Of a DNA stretch of 64,000 bases, positions 63,503 to 64,000 are shown piece by piece; the stretch's first letter is position 1, and every line of letters starts with the position of its first letter. Below the pieces are notes generated by a model. The model worked only from the letters and a program-made list of their open reading frames with translations, was not told where the DNA came from and made no database searches. The DNA comes from Mesorhizobium australicum WSM2073. Its GTDB lineage: Bacteria > Pseudomonadota > Alphaproteobacteria > Rhizobiales > Rhizobiaceae. Location: the NCBI RefSeq assembly GCF_000230995.2, contig NC_019973.1, forward strand, positions 310,001-374,000. The letters are read 5' to 3'. Made by a program: the position numbers and the translations under genes.

Positions 63503-64000
63503 GCCGCATTGTCGCGCGGCCGCTGACCCGTGGGGCCTTTGCCGAATTCGGCGATGTCATCGACATGGGCGGCGACAACCACTATCCGATCAATGGCGGC
63601 AAGGCAGAGCGCTACCATGACCTCGCCACCGCGCAAGCCACGGGGCCGAATGCGCGCGTGCTGATCTCGATGGTGCGCGGCACGCCCTATGACATGCCGC
63701 TGAAGCTGACCATGGTGGAGCGCCACCCCTTGGGCAGCCAGGCTTTCATACCGCTGTCGCCGCGTCCGTTCCTGGTCGTCGTCTGCCCTGACGGCAAGGA
63801 CGGGCCTGGCGAGCCGCATGCCTTCGTCACCGCACCGGGGCAAGGCATCAACTATTTCCGCAATCTCTGGCACGGCGTGCTGACGCCGCTCGGAGAGCCT
63901 CAGGACTTTTTGATCGTCGACCGTGGCGGCGACGGCTCCAACCTCGAGGAATTCCATTTCTCGCACGCCTACGAAATCCACCTCCCCGACGAGAGCTTGT
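63499..64000 (+). CDS. allA: Ureidoglycolate lyase (3' end outside window)
   Basis: The first 167 residues, probably nearly the full protein, of the AllA family, which splits (S)-ureidoglycolate to glyoxylate and urea. MSRIVARPLTRGAFAEFGDVIDM and GPNARVLISMVRGTPYDMPLKLTMVERHPLGSQAFIPL (from residue 50, as family strands) are typical, and GINYFRNLWHGVLTPLG near 117-133 has the His characteristic of the active site. The start overlaps the aminohydrolase stop (ATGA). Only the last few codons are missing. Confidence 0.92.
   Translation, partial: MSRIVARPLTRGAFAEFGDVIDMGGDNHYPINGGKAERYHDLATAQATGPNARVLISMVRGTPYDMPLKLTMVERHPLGSQAFIPLSPRPFLVVVCPDGKDGPGEPHAFVTAPGQGINYFRNLWHGVLTPLGEPQDFLIVDRGGDGSNLEEFHFSHAYEIHLPDESL

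Overview
The window is chromosomal DNA from a GC-rich alphaproteobacterium of the order Hyphomicrobiales, most like Mesorhizobium or a close relative. This is a judgement from gene content, not a database result. Supporting signs are gyrB, split-alpha transhydrogenase genes (pntAA/pntAB/pntB), the short alphaproteobacterial aa3-oxidase subunit IV, a fused indolepyruvate:ferredoxin oxidoreductase, a FeeM-type synthase, the membrane urate hydroxylase PuuD in place of uricase, many ABC and TRAP uptake systems, and palindromic intergenic elements of rhizobial type. I see no rRNA, tRNA, CRISPR array, intact insertion sequence, prophage or plasmid origin.

Layout. 1-5.4 kb: a truncated DDAH-family amidinohydrolase gene diverges from a four-gene polar amino acid ABC transporter operon that ends in an Ldh-family reductase. 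5.6-9.3 kb: a small secreted Cys protein, an NDUFA9-type NAD(P)-binding protein, a cytochrome P450 and a divergent FMN reductase. 9.36-9.62 kb: remnants of a caspase-like protease gene. 9.8-13.4 kb: gyrB, then a 25-codon membrane peptide gene and a larger membrane protein. 13.4-18.1 kb (minus): pntB, pntAB, pntAA, aa3 subunit IV, a DUF3096-type mini-protein and a FeeM-like synthase. 18.5-25.8 kb (minus): a GGDEF-EAL protein, the 1164-aa indolepyruvate oxidoreductase, a lipoprotein and a CGNR regulator. 25.9-31.6 kb: a lone LivH permease, TRAP transporter subunits QM with a medium-chain dehydrogenase, and a convergent TakP-like binding protein. 31.9-38.1 kb: a class I amidotransferase, an Inh-like protein, a LacI regulator with a hydroxyacid dehydrogenase, a DMT exporter, a DUF2000/AraC divergent pair and a MarR regulator. 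38.5-41.5 kb: a COG0523 (CobW-type) metallochaperone and a WD40 protein with a TacAT-like toxin-antitoxin pair between them. 41.6-47.8 kb: a secreted protein, an aminotransferase with a glutamine synthetase-like ligase, and a radical SAM/UdgX DNA repair pair. 47.8-64.0 kb: a large purine catabolism region.

The purine region is the most coherent part. Guanine deaminase, xanthine dehydrogenase (XdhA, XdhB and maturation factor XdhC), membrane urate hydroxylase PuuD, 5-hydroxyisourate hydrolase, a fused allantoinase/OHCU decarboxylase, ureidoglycine aminohydrolase and ureidoglycolate lyase cover guanine to glyoxylate, except for allantoate hydrolysis. Glycerate kinase lies beside them and could feed glyoxylate-derived glycerate to glycolysis. 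A LysR regulator diverges from puuD. Two AT-rich dyads, one at the puuD/lysR gap and one at the uraH/puuE gap, are candidate shared operators.

The most unusual items are: a palindromic element of intergenic type sitting in frame inside xdhC; a LacI gene whose DNA-binding domain is complete only if translation starts at CTG; the toxin-antitoxin pair with a 15-bp perfect operator palindrome between cobW and its WD40 neighbour; a 25-codon membrane peptide with a perfect ribosome binding site; a caspase-gene remnant; and an Ldh-family enzyme lacking both usual histidines. No clearly new multi-gene system is visible.
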